Below, one piece after another: positions 25,301 to 32,431 of a stretch of 64,000 nt of DNA. How positions within the stretch are numbered: the stretch's first letter is position 1; the number at the start of each line of letters is the position of its first letter. Position numbers and translations under genes: made by a program. Under the pieces are notes generated by a model. The model did no database searches. It worked only from the letters and a program-made list of their open reading frames with translations, and had not been told where the DNA came from. Source of the DNA: Klebsormidium nitens (taxonomy: Eukaryota; Streptophyta; Klebsormidiophyceae; Klebsormidiales; Klebsormidiaceae); contig DF236952.1 of the NCBI GenBank assembly GCA_000708835.1, forward strand, positions 421,448-485,447, read 5' to 3'.

Positions 25301-28300
25301 CTGTCCCCCGGGCATGACCTAACTCAACATAGCCATAACTCAACATAAAATCGAGACTACTTTCTCGGAGGACACAATTGCCGAGAGACCATTCTCGGCG
25401 TTTTTCAAGAAGGACACCGAGTTCACGGACCTCGTTGCACGGCCCACGTTCCACTGACCTCGGTCGATCTTCTTATTTGCGACCAACCACTCACGCCGGT
25501 TATCCTGACCAACTGAATAACCGTTCTCCCTAACCCCGCAGATTCGGTCGCACAGAACGGTCTCTCAGAAGACTCAATCGCCGAGGCGTTCCTGAACGCG
25601 GACGCCGAGTTCACGGACCTCATCCGGACGGCGTTCGTCCGGTCGCCGCACCTCGCGACGGTCGGGAGCTGCGCGCTCGTGGCGGTGCTGACGTCACAGG
25701 CCACGTTGTACGTCGCCGGGCTCGGGGACTGCCGCGCGGTGCTCGGGACCGGGAGCAACGGTCGCCTAAAAGCGGTTCAGGTGAGGGAGCATTTTGGGCG
25801 AGCTGCCCATCAATCAGGTCCCGGTTGGCTTCAGTTAATCGTGGTTTTCAGCCGGGCAGAGGTTTGACGGGGAACCGGCCGGATCCGCTGCTTTTTGAAA
25901 CTAACCCGTGTGCGGGTTCGATTGTTGATGGAGGGCAACAGACCATCTGCCAAAGTGCTTCGCGAGGCTGTGGACCATATCTTCAAGTCTCCACAACCAG
26001 GTAGTCTGCATGTTACGTCAGTGGGCTCGCTCAATTGAACTTAGCAACAGCACTCAACAACAGCACCTCATATTGCGATGAATGATTTGGAGCAGCTCCT
26101 AGACTGGCAACGTTCACCATAACAAGTATTACTTACACCCACTGATTTGCAGACTAGAATCTATATACACCACACTCGCAATGGGAGCTCCTCGCAAGCA
26201 AAAACCAGATATGCTCATCTCAGCCTGACCCCTCGTCGAGAGTGGCATTCGTTTTCAAGACGACAAAGGTCTGAAGCGACGTCTGCTGCTTGACATTCGA
26301 TCTGGATTTGCTAAACCAGTTCGTCGTGGCCCCGCAGTTGTCGGAGGAGCACAACGTGAACATCGCGAGCCACCGCAAAGCGTACCTGGAGGGGCATCCG
26401 GAGGGGGAAGCCGCCGTGGCGTGCAAGAACGGCATGTACCGGGTCAAGGGCAAGCTGCAGGTGCGCGCGCTCGTCGTTTTTCCATCATCCATTGCTTGAT
26501 TGCATACCCGCGCTTCCGTTGACCTTTGACCATCTTATCAACCCAGGTCTTTTAGTTCCATCTCCCACCTCAGGTGACCCGGTCGTTTACGACCCTCATC
26601 AACCTTTACCTCCTAACCGCGTGTTTCCAGGTAACCCGGTCGTTCGGCGACTGCTACATGAAGCTCCTGGAGTTCAACTCCGCCCCCCTCTTCCCGCGCT
26701 TCCGCTGCCCGGCGCCATACCACCCGCCGTACGTCACTGCGCGTCCGTCCGTCACTGTCCGGCAACTGCAGCCGTCCGATCGTTTCCTGATCCTAGCATC
26801 GGACGGCCTGTGGAACTACTTGGGAAGCCAGGACGCCGTTGATATTGTACAGAAGAACGTCCGGGGGGTGAGCGTTCGACTGCTTTTTGGGTTTTGGCTT
26901 TCGCACCTTTGGACGTCCGCAAGTTGGGGTGACTCCATTGCTTCTTATCTGTCCGAAGGGTGAGCGTCCCGATTGCTTTCGATGTTTTTGGATTTGTGTT
27001 TTCGGGCGTCCGCAGACTGAGCGCGACTCCAATGCTTTCTGAGGATGTCCGAAAGGCGAGCGTGCGACTGCTTCTGAGATGCTTGCGTGTGCAATTTTGG
27101 CCGTCCGCAGGCTGAGGGCGCCTTCCATCAATGCTTGACGATGTTCGGCAGGAGAGCGGCCGGCCACTCTGTTGAGACGTCAGGGTTTGTACGAGGGCTT
27201 TCCAAGTGAATCGTGAATAAGTCTGCATGTTCAAACGTTACGCCCCCTTGCATTTCGGAGCTGATGCCGCTCTTTGGAAGAGCTTCATGGACCGCTCTGG
27301 AAGCCTGCGAGGCTACTGTGTGTTACGCCCTCAAAGTTTCGACCTTTGTCGCCAGACTGAAACTTCACGCATATGCCCCCGACTTCATTTCTTCGTTCTG
27401 GTCTTGCAAGTTTCAAAGCGCGCTAGTCGCTCAATCGTTGGACGAGTTTGTAAGAATACGGCACACCTGTTCGTAACCTGCTTCACGCTCCTCCGATTGG
27501 TATCGTGAGGTGTTGAGGCATTCTCGGTTCTCTTTTCAGGACGTCGCTCGGTTGCTCGTCCGGACAGCGCTTCAGCGGGCAGCCCAGAAGCACGAGATCA
27601 CCTTCGAGGAGTTGATGCAGCTTCCCAGGGGGATGGTGAGCCACGCAGTCGTCCCCCCCAAAAAAGAAAAGCTTTCTACCTGCAACGACATCTAGAAAGT
27701 CATACACATTTCGGATTCTTAGGCTGCCTTCCTTTGTTGTTTCGCTCGAAAGTCAATCACTGTACGTCTGCTGGAACGGGCGGCAATCGAGCCAAGGACA
27801 CGACGCTCGACTCCATTGTCTGACTTTGAAGACGTAGCTGATCGTTGAGACTGATTGCAATCGGCGCTGCGTTGGTCTTCAAAATCCAACAGCTTCTTCT
27901 TTTCCTTTCTTTAAGAGGAACCTTTCCTAAGAAGTGGCTTCGAGTAGCTCAACAGCATGCTTTCTGATGCTCGCAGAGGCGGGACTACCATGACGACATG
28001 ACGGTTGTGGTGTTCTTCTTCAAGCAACCGAAACCGTCCGACTCGGCCCGGGCGATCGACTGGGAGGGAAGCTTTCACCGGCGGATATCGAGTGCGTCTA
28101 GCCGGCAAGGCGACGATTCTAGGGACGTTGAGATGGGGGAGGTTAAGGAAGAAGAGAACGACGGACGTCCCGACTTCCGGAACTTGCCGACCCTAAAAGT
28201 CACAAGAAGGGGGCCAATTCACACAGGGTCCTCCAATGATATTCTATCTATGCCGACGTATGAGGGGAGGTCCTTCCGGATGAGTGGGTCTCTACTGGAC

Positions 28301-28321
28301 AATGTGCATTCTCCAACGTGA
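16388..28321 (+). CDS. Ammonium transporter (AMT/Mep/Rh) fused to a clade-D-like PP2C phosphatase
   Basis: The model has 15 exons: 16388-16540, 17499-17664, 18001-18142, 18920-19070, 19687-19866, 20505-20668, 22056-22317, 22950-23057, 23789-24055, 24602-24704, 25542-25780, 26338-26460, 26631-26867, 27540-27635 and 27977-28321. They sum to 2736 nt (911 residues) and all phases agree. Residues 1 to about 455 form the AMT channel. VGFALVEAGTVRTKNT, NGAVAERTKFPAYLVYS and GFYGFNGGS are family signatures. The twin pore histidines are His200 (VHVTGG) and His360 (VHLCCG). The tail motif GLDVAYHGG matches the AMT C-terminal GMDxTRHGG. A basic linker (about 456-508, with RRRLSSS) leads to PP2C: YALSTYEANYLMED (about 515-528), VFDGHGG (543-549), RSFGDCY, ASDGLW (742-747) and YHDDMTVVV (801-809). 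These carry the metal-binding Asp residues and resemble plant clade D. The likely role is electrogenic ammonium uptake at a membrane with an attached cytosolic phosphatase. No promoter, stop or start lies between the two domains. Fusion confidence is high; self-dephosphorylation is inference. Confidence 0.92.
16541..17498 (+). other. GC-AG intron 1 of AMT-PP2C
   Basis: Exon 1 ends in CTCATGCAG and is followed by GCAAGC, a non-canonical GC donor. The acceptor is TTTTGCAG at 17491-17498. Joining here gives FLMQ|VGFALVEAG, the conserved AMT helix, in phase 0. No GT nearby would keep this conserved frame. GC donors with an otherwise strong consensus are a known minor class of U2 introns. Confidence 0.8.
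17836..17882. repeat. Short direct repeats in AMT intron 2
   Basis: The segment ATTACATATGGAGATTATTACATGGAGATTATTACATGTGG contains two to three adjacent copies of GGAGATTATTACAT. This small tandem duplication lies in the intron before exon 3, with no apparent function. Confidence 0.7.
18665..18900 (+). pseudogene. Decayed copies of AMT exon 4 segments in intron 3
   Basis: Two fragments resemble parts of the downstream exon 4. TCCTGAGCGGCTTAACATTC near 18668 matches the exon start CTTCTGAGCGGCTTCATCTA. TGAGCCCTTATGGATGTCAT near 18869 matches the exon interior TGAGCCCTTATACGTACCAT, including the following AAG.TATTG. Both are too diverged to code. They belong to the set of exon shadows found throughout this gene. 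Confidence 0.55.
19546..19625 (+). pseudogene. Decayed copy of AMT exon 5 start in intron 4
   Basis: After an acceptor-like TTCTCAG, the stretch AACAAGCTTTCTGGCCGCCTGGATGGTTGGCTCCC parallels the true exon start AACGAGCTTTTTGGGCGCTTGGATGGTTGGCCCCC about 140 bases downstream. Similarity fades beyond that point. The copy includes the intron-exon junction, as in the other shadows. Confidence 0.75.
19928..20120 (+). pseudogene. Two decayed copies of AMT exon 5 end in intron 5
   Basis: Copy 1 (about 19928-19995) repeats the coding end WVGFYGFNGGSVYISDDLQ at DNA level, including the following splice donor GGTTAG. Copy 2 (about 20060-20120) keeps GATGGCGGGAATGTGTACAT and ACGACCTGCA but has lost the donor. 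Both lie directly downstream of the real exon, with spacing of about 120-130 bases. Confidence 0.85.
20790..21030 (+). pseudogene. Two decayed copies of AMT exon 6 end in intron 6
   Basis: Copies at about 20795-20860 and 20945-21025 repeat the end of exon 6 (ACACGTTCAACGGCGTGATTGGGGG...GCAACAGC) and part of the following intron. In the first copy the donor GTGAGT has become ATAAGT; in the second it is GCGAGT. Neither has an upstream acceptor, so they are not usable exons. Confidence 0.85.
21440..22055 (+). pseudogene. Four tandem decayed copies of AMT exon 7 start
   Basis: Four successive partial copies begin at about 21455, 21623, 21765 and 21911, followed by the real exon at 22056. Spacing is about 168, 142, 146 and 145 bases. 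Each carries an intron tail ending in CAG, then the equivalent of GAGCGTAACCCAGACGTGGG and some 70 bases of coding sequence up to GGCAGCAGCCG, then breaks off. Copies become more similar to the real exon towards it: the two nearest differ at only a few positions, while the farthest is clearly eroded. None has a donor, so they behave as repeated 3' splice sites. Confidence 0.93.
22318..22700 (+). pseudogene. Four tandem decayed copies of AMT exon 7 end
   Basis: The end of exon 7 (GACTTCACGCTGCTGGGAACGCAG plus donor) is repeated downstream at about 22351-22452, 22495-22532, 22561-22603 and 22640-22683. The first copy is about 100 bases long, keeps an open frame equivalent to residues NDGIRAAYG to LLGTQ, and has a good donor CAG|GTGAGT. 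The others keep only the last 35-40 bases. The array mirrors the one before exon 7. Confidence 0.92.
22770..22853 (+). pseudogene. Decayed copy of AMT exon 8 in intron 7
   Basis: After an acceptor TCTTTGCAG, the sequence GTGGTGGGTCTGTTGTTGAT matches true exon 8 (GTGGTGGGTTTGTTGCTCAT). In frame it reads VVGLLLIIG and then a TAA stop at 22797-22799, where the real exon has TGG. The rest drifts away after about 80 bases. If included in a transcript it would truncate the transporter before its last helix. Confidence 0.9.
23430..23525 (+). pseudogene. Decayed copy 1 of AMT exon 9 start
   Basis: The stretch GTTGGTCTAGACGTTCCATA...TCCGACGAGCTCCCTGCGCAAG parallels the start of exon 9. The acceptor AG is lost (CCACG precedes it) and the copy is followed by unrelated sequence. 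It is the older of two shadows of this exon. Confidence 0.85.
23622..23744 (+). pseudogene. Copy 2 of AMT exon 9 start: possible alternative terminal exon
   Basis: An acceptor TTCCGCAG (23614-23621) precedes a copy that reads in the correct phase from exon 8. It begins VGLDVAYHSGTSDELPAQEQ and continues GIFVGAN, then diverges and stops at TAG 23742-23744 after 40 codons. Its first 27 codons differ from the real exon 9 at only two residues (G to S, V to I). Spliced to exon 8, it would give a transporter of about 482 residues with a normal AMT tail but no phosphatase. It could equally be an inert remnant. Transcript data are needed to decide. Confidence 0.7.
24143..24410 (+). pseudogene. Two decayed copies of exon 9 end (linker/PP2C start)
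   Basis: Copy 1 (about 24145-24232) follows the DNA of TPLGQYALSTYEANYLMED, but with in-frame stops where Met-Glu-Asp and Trp-His were (CTGATAGAG, ACGTGACAT). Copy 2 (about 24326-24400) keeps GGGCTTCCAAAGAACATGAAGC and GGTGTCGACTACC only. Both lie just downstream of the real exon. Confidence 0.85.
24838..24895 (+). pseudogene. Decayed copy of exon 10 end
   Basis: GCGATTACACGAGCATCTGC is the counterpart of GCGACTGCACGAGCATCTCC at the end of PP2C exon 10. The donor-equivalent GGATGAGG follows. It lies 150 bases downstream of the real exon and includes a little of the intron. Confidence 0.75.
25100..25460 (+). pseudogene. Decayed copy of PP2C exon 11, split by a foldback element
   Basis: The copy begins after an acceptor CCCGCAG (ending 25135). 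It matches exon 11 up to GGTCTCTCGGAG (about 25136-25163) and resumes after the inserted element at TCTCGGAGGACACAATTGCC through ACCGAGTTCACGGACCTCGT (about 25363-25440). The upstream intron tail is duplicated too (CACACCGGTT versus CACGCCGGTT). It lies about 400 bases upstream of the real exon and has lost its reading frame. Confidence 0.85.
25164..25362. mobile_element. Short foldback element (MITE-like) with 8-bp target duplication
   Basis: About 199 bp bounded by inverted repeats of roughly 50 bases. The left arm contains TCGATTTTATGTTGAGTCAG and a second TATGTTGAGTTAGATCA. The right arm contains the reverse complements (TGACCTAACTCAACATA and ACTCAACATAAAATCGA), and each arm ends in a CCCGGG-containing segment facing the centre. 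The octamer TCTCGGAG flanks it on both sides (25156-25163 and 25363-25370) and occurs once (as TCTCAGAA) in the intact exon 11, so it is a target-site duplication. An 8-bp duplication would suit a hAT-type non-autonomous element. There is no coding capacity. Confidence 0.85.
26565..26603 (+). pseudogene. Decayed copy of PP2C exon 13 start
   Basis: CACCTCAGGTGACCCGGTCGTTTACGAC mirrors the true junction TTTCCAG|GTAACCCGGTCGTTCGGCGAC about 55 bases downstream. The catalytic-loop Gly-Asp equivalent is lost. It keeps an AG acceptor and continues in phase for some codons. It is short and closest to the real exon. Confidence 0.75.
26868..27160 (+). pseudogene. Tandem decayed copies of PP2C exon 13 end
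   Basis: The junction ACGTCCGGGGGGTGAGCGTTCGACTGCTTTTTGGG recurs as TGTCCGAAGGGTGAGCGTCCCGATTGC (about 26950), TGTCCGAAAGGCGAGCGTGCGACTGC (about 27048) and TGTTCGGCAGGAGAGCGG (about 27140). The units are separated by related GACGTCCGCA...GACTCCA segments and have a period near 95-100 bases. Each spans the exon end and the donor region. Confidence 0.8.
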
Positions 28322-28754
28322 CCCGCGTTGAACCTTGCGTAGTAACGGAGTTAAGGACTTGGGGATGTCAGTCTGCGTCATATGGAAGGGTCAGGACAGT
28401 TGGGCGCGCGGGTAGGGCGTCATTGTACATTACAAAATATAAGATGGTTGTAGCAATTGGGATTGAGGTGATTAAAAAGTCAATCACTTTCAATGCCCGT
28501 TATTGTTGAAGTAATCTTCCGGGTCTAGATGTTGACCGATCGGCCCCACTTGTGCGTCTGAAAGTCGTGATTGCACGAGATTTTGTGCGTCGGATACCAT
28601 CGATAAATGAGCTAGCCGCCCAACGAAGCATATCGCCTGTTCATCACAGCACATGATGTTGGAAACACGCAGAAGGAGCGATTAGCAAGGTCGTGTCGAT
28701 TGCACTAAATCCTAGTTCTACAATCCTTGTAACCTGTTAATCTGGAGCTATCCG

Positions 28755-28855
28755 GAGGTTATATAAAATCTGCATCTACATACATGCGGCTATGCATATC
28801 TGCCTAGAGGTTATATAGAATTTGCATCTACATATTCTGCTATGCATGCATCCGC
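28755..28855. repeat. Direct duplication with TATATA core
   Basis: Two imperfect copies of GAGGTTATATAAAATCTGCATCTACATA...CTATGCAT lie back to back. Both contain TTATATA and ATGCAT palindromes. I infer a local tandem duplication; there is no coding sequence. Confidence 0.7.
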
Positions 28856-29789
28856 CGCAACCGCTGCGTCGAATCCCACCCGAGTATCAATCAGAGGATA
28901 TACGAAACCATAAGCCGCGTCGCCGTGCCTCGTGTGCATGTGTAGGCAAACTAAAGCTCTCGTGCATCATTGCTGCAATCCGGATCTGATTATAGCGGAT
29001 GTATGGCACGGGGGCATCTAAGTTTGCCGCACCGTGGCAACCCGGGTGGTCCATGGGTGCTAGGGCCTCAGCTGGCTTCGATGAGAGACCAACCATTGAA
29101 TGCACCGCGCTGCACCAATCAAATGAGCGCGCTGCAATATTGTCTAATATACGTATGTTTTATGATGGCTATTCAATCATGTGGCCAAATATGGAAGGCG
29201 ACTTAGATTGGCAGCCGCGGAAAGGAGCATGATCGAGAGCATGCCCTAGAAAGCATATCTGATGGGCCTTTATGCGAAGGATCCACCTACGTACTCGGCC
29301 CCAACTAGCTTGCTAGGCTTGCATTGCCTTCCAAGCAGGCTTTGCATTGACTGTGCGTTCATGCAGGCCATGTAACACTGATGGCCCCAACCACAAAAAA
29401 CTGCAAACTATACTTCTATGTTACTGTCATGACGACAACATGTTCCAACGCTTTAACATATATAAATTGGATTCTGTGCAGCTAGGAGTCCCCACCTGCA
29501 GCGCTTCATCACTGTGTTGGATCGTCATCACTGTGTTGGATCGACAACCTGTGCATTTATATTGCAGTATCCTCACTTTCAAATATTGGACAAGTCATGA
29601 AGTGGGGATAACATACCGAGCTGTTGAATTGTGACTCAGGCGTCCAATCCCCCGGCCGCCTAGCGCCTGACTCCGAGTCCAGCCGAGCGGGCCCGGGGGG
29701 TCCCGGGGCCGGAGTCGGGCCAATTGCAATTGCTGATCAGCCGGGGTGCAGGCCGCGGAGCTGGCAGTGGACTGTTGCAGGGGAGTGCT

Positions 29790-30235
29790 GGCACCGTACG
29801 GTACGAGTGCGCATTGCGCAGTCCCTCAAGTCTCGTCTAGGTATCGTACGGTACCTACCGTAAGGCTGCGTAAGCTTCAAGATGACAAGATGTACCTATG
29901 GCCGTACCTACCGGTATACGCCGGGGACCGGACTGTCTGGATGGATCACACCGTGATGTCGACATGATATACCACGGTCCTTGATAGGTACCTACCTATG
30001 ACGGGATGCGCTGTTGAACCGTTTAGCCGATCCCGCTTCTATGGCAAATTCAACTGATACTGGAGAAGTTCTTGCCCTCCCTTTCCGGAATCCGGAGTTG
30101 AGTACGGTACGCCCGGCCCAGCCTCAGGGCCCGCAAAGTCCGGGCCGGACTCTCTGGGACCAGCTGGGCAGCTTGTCTGCATACCGGTACCTAGGACTCG
30201 CCATTCCTATGCCATTGCGGTACCATGCTTGGACT
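29790..30235. repeat. Cluster of GTACGGTACC palindromes
   Basis: The element CGTACGGTAC or its halves GGTACC/CCGTAC/ACCGGTA occur about ten times in 450 bases (for example 29797, 29847, 29903, 29986, 30107, 30184 and 30220). The segment is GC-rich relative to its surroundings. It could be remains of a satellite or a clustered protein-binding site. Nothing shows which. Confidence 0.55.
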
Positions 30236-32431
30236 CTGATCTTGATTCTTGAAGTGTACAGTCGCAAATGCTTGGCATACCTATTCCTGGGACTCGGGGA
30301 GGAGCAGGAAGGCTATGGTCGGCGGCATGCTCCTTGTGAGCTTGCCAGCAGCTTATTGGTAAACCTCGCCGCGGGGGCGCAAAATAGGCATATATATATT
30401 CTGGGTAGTCGTCGCGTCCAGTGCTTCCATTTTGAGCGCCGCTGGAAAGGTAAAGGTGAGTCATTATACAGAGGCTTTGCGCCACAACATTGCCCTCAAG
30501 CTGTCAGTTAAGATCTGCTTCTTTGAATTTGAGAGTCACCTACAGCGGATGGGGTTACATTAGTCTCTTCATGCAGACCTGGCTGCCCGTGCCTGGCTGA
30601 ATCCCTTTGCTTTTCTTGGGATCTTCCATGTTTGAGTGAGACCTGACGAGCTGTGTCGCTGTGGCGCAGACTCTATCAAGACAATATGTAGGGGTGTTGA
30701 AAGCAAAGGGCTGCCTGCTCAGCTAAAGACTGGGCCAGCATAGTTGCTGGTTTTGGGGGTTTCCTTTTGTGACGTCAAGGGGATTAAGGAAAGGCAATGT
30801 TGAGATCAAGTAGTCCTGTTGAAGGCTGGTTCTTCTAGGATCACGGAGGGAAGAGTCACCCAATCGTGTTGTGCCAGCTTTTGACATTGTCAAACTCACC
30901 CCTGTGCAGTACATCTCGTACTGGATTGCGCAAAAAGGTGTATTTAGCTCTTGAAAAGCTCATTGTCTGACAAAATGGGGTTAAAAAGTCTCAGCTATGG
31001 CCATCAAATCTTATGCATTTCTGTCCAAAGCATAAAACTTGAGAAGATAGTAAGACGATGCCCCAGAGCCACCTAGGAGCAACTTGCTGTCAAGTCTGCT
31101 TGCAGCTTTGAGGAAAGACCTGCGGATGTCCAAACGTGTTTGCCCAGGTTGATAGACTTTATGTTGCTGCACTGCAAGCTCCTGCCCTGATTGCCTTGCG
31201 CTGCCCTAAAAATTTATGCATAGTTTTGGAATCTTGACTGCAAGATCTTGCGTGGCCACGATCGGCGGACACTTTTGATGGTTTAAGAGTGACAATAGGC
31301 AAGACACTTTGTAGTGCCTGCTTAGTAGCCTCTCCAGGTCTTGGGCAGGGATGTTCTGGGTCGGCAATCCTAATTAGTCATTCAGGCTGTAAATCGTTCT
31401 CACAGCCCCAAGATCAGTAACAGATTCCAATGCAACACTTCCAGGTAGACAAAGTGTTCTCAGTTGGTTGCATGTACTGTGCCCCATTGGTTGGGGCTAT
31501 CAAGAATTCCTCCTCAAGAATGGAACCTCCGCTTGAAAGTTACGATTAGAGGCATGTTGACAGTACCCTAGGACTTAAGCCCCGGTCAATGTCCTACCCA
31601 CAAAGCTTTGCTCTCAAATCCGGGCTGACCTGATTTTTTTATACATCTATCAAGTTCTGACAATGCTTTGATACTTTGCAGCAAAGTTGAAGACTTTCTC
31701 CAAGTCTATTATCAGTACTCCCAGTTATCAAGTCTGCAAGGGAACATATCTTCGGAGCTGACGTTACTTACGTCAGTACCCAAAAGGTGAGGATGCACAT
31801 CCTATATTTTATGCAACTTGGCCAGTTTGTCCCTTGTTGCTGCTATATTCCTGACTCGGCGCATACACATCCCTGATAGCTAGCTTTAGACTTAAAAGTT
31901 GAAGTTCATTTCAGGCTTGGATGGGCGCTAATTCCAATGCGTAAGTGATGCAGCGATGCAATTGTGTCTGAATCAGTGGTAAGTGGCTAATCGAGTCCCA
32001 GCAAGTGCTAAGCGCTCCAAGAAGGGTTGTCATGTTCGAGTCGGGAATATTCCTCTTTTTAGGGTCAGGATACTGCTGTTCTGATATGAATCTCATCAGC
32101 CAGATCGAAACCTGGGCACTTGTGCAGCCTTTCATCAAAGCTGTGTTTTCGTTTTGGCGACTGCCAACGCCTCAAGCAGGTCTGGTGTGCTCTCGAACAC
32201 TGCTCAGTCGTAGCTATGTAAGCACAAGAATCAGAAAGGAAAGTACACGAGAACTAGCTTCAATCAAATTAGTCTTCACATGCTCAGCCCTGTCCACAAG
32301 GAGACCCACTTCTCCTCGTCCCTGGTCGCCAATATTTCCTGTTCAAGCAGCCTCTTCTTCAAGAACAATTCTGAAACCCGTTTATCTCACCACATCTTTC
32401 CTGTTTTCCATGCAGTCCAGGGAAACGAGTG

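Larger units (their letters stand above)
28322..32431. other. Intergenic region between AMT-PP2C and the LRR gene
   Basis: No supported gene. A duplicated block of about 45 bases (GGTTATATAAAATCTGCATC and GGTTATATAGAATTTGCATC) lies at 28755-28855. TCACTGTGTTGGATCG is repeated directly at 29508-29544. A GC-rich stretch at 29640-30250 is dotted with the palindrome GTACGGTACC and variants. The final part before 32432 is presumably 5' UTR and promoter of the LRR gene. Confidence 0.5.

Noticed and set aside
25201-25320. Plant telomere-like repeat (CCTAAA-rich stretch inside the foldback element)
   Set aside because: Only a few scattered CCTAAAC-like units occur, with no regular array. They are internal to the foldback element.
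16388-28321. Two separate adjacent genes (AMT, then PP2C) instead of a fusion
   Set aside because: The exon 23789-24055 is open throughout and contains both the AMT tail and the PP2C start, with no stop, promoter or new start between. Exon 8 joins it in phase 0, and the PP2C exons continue in phase.
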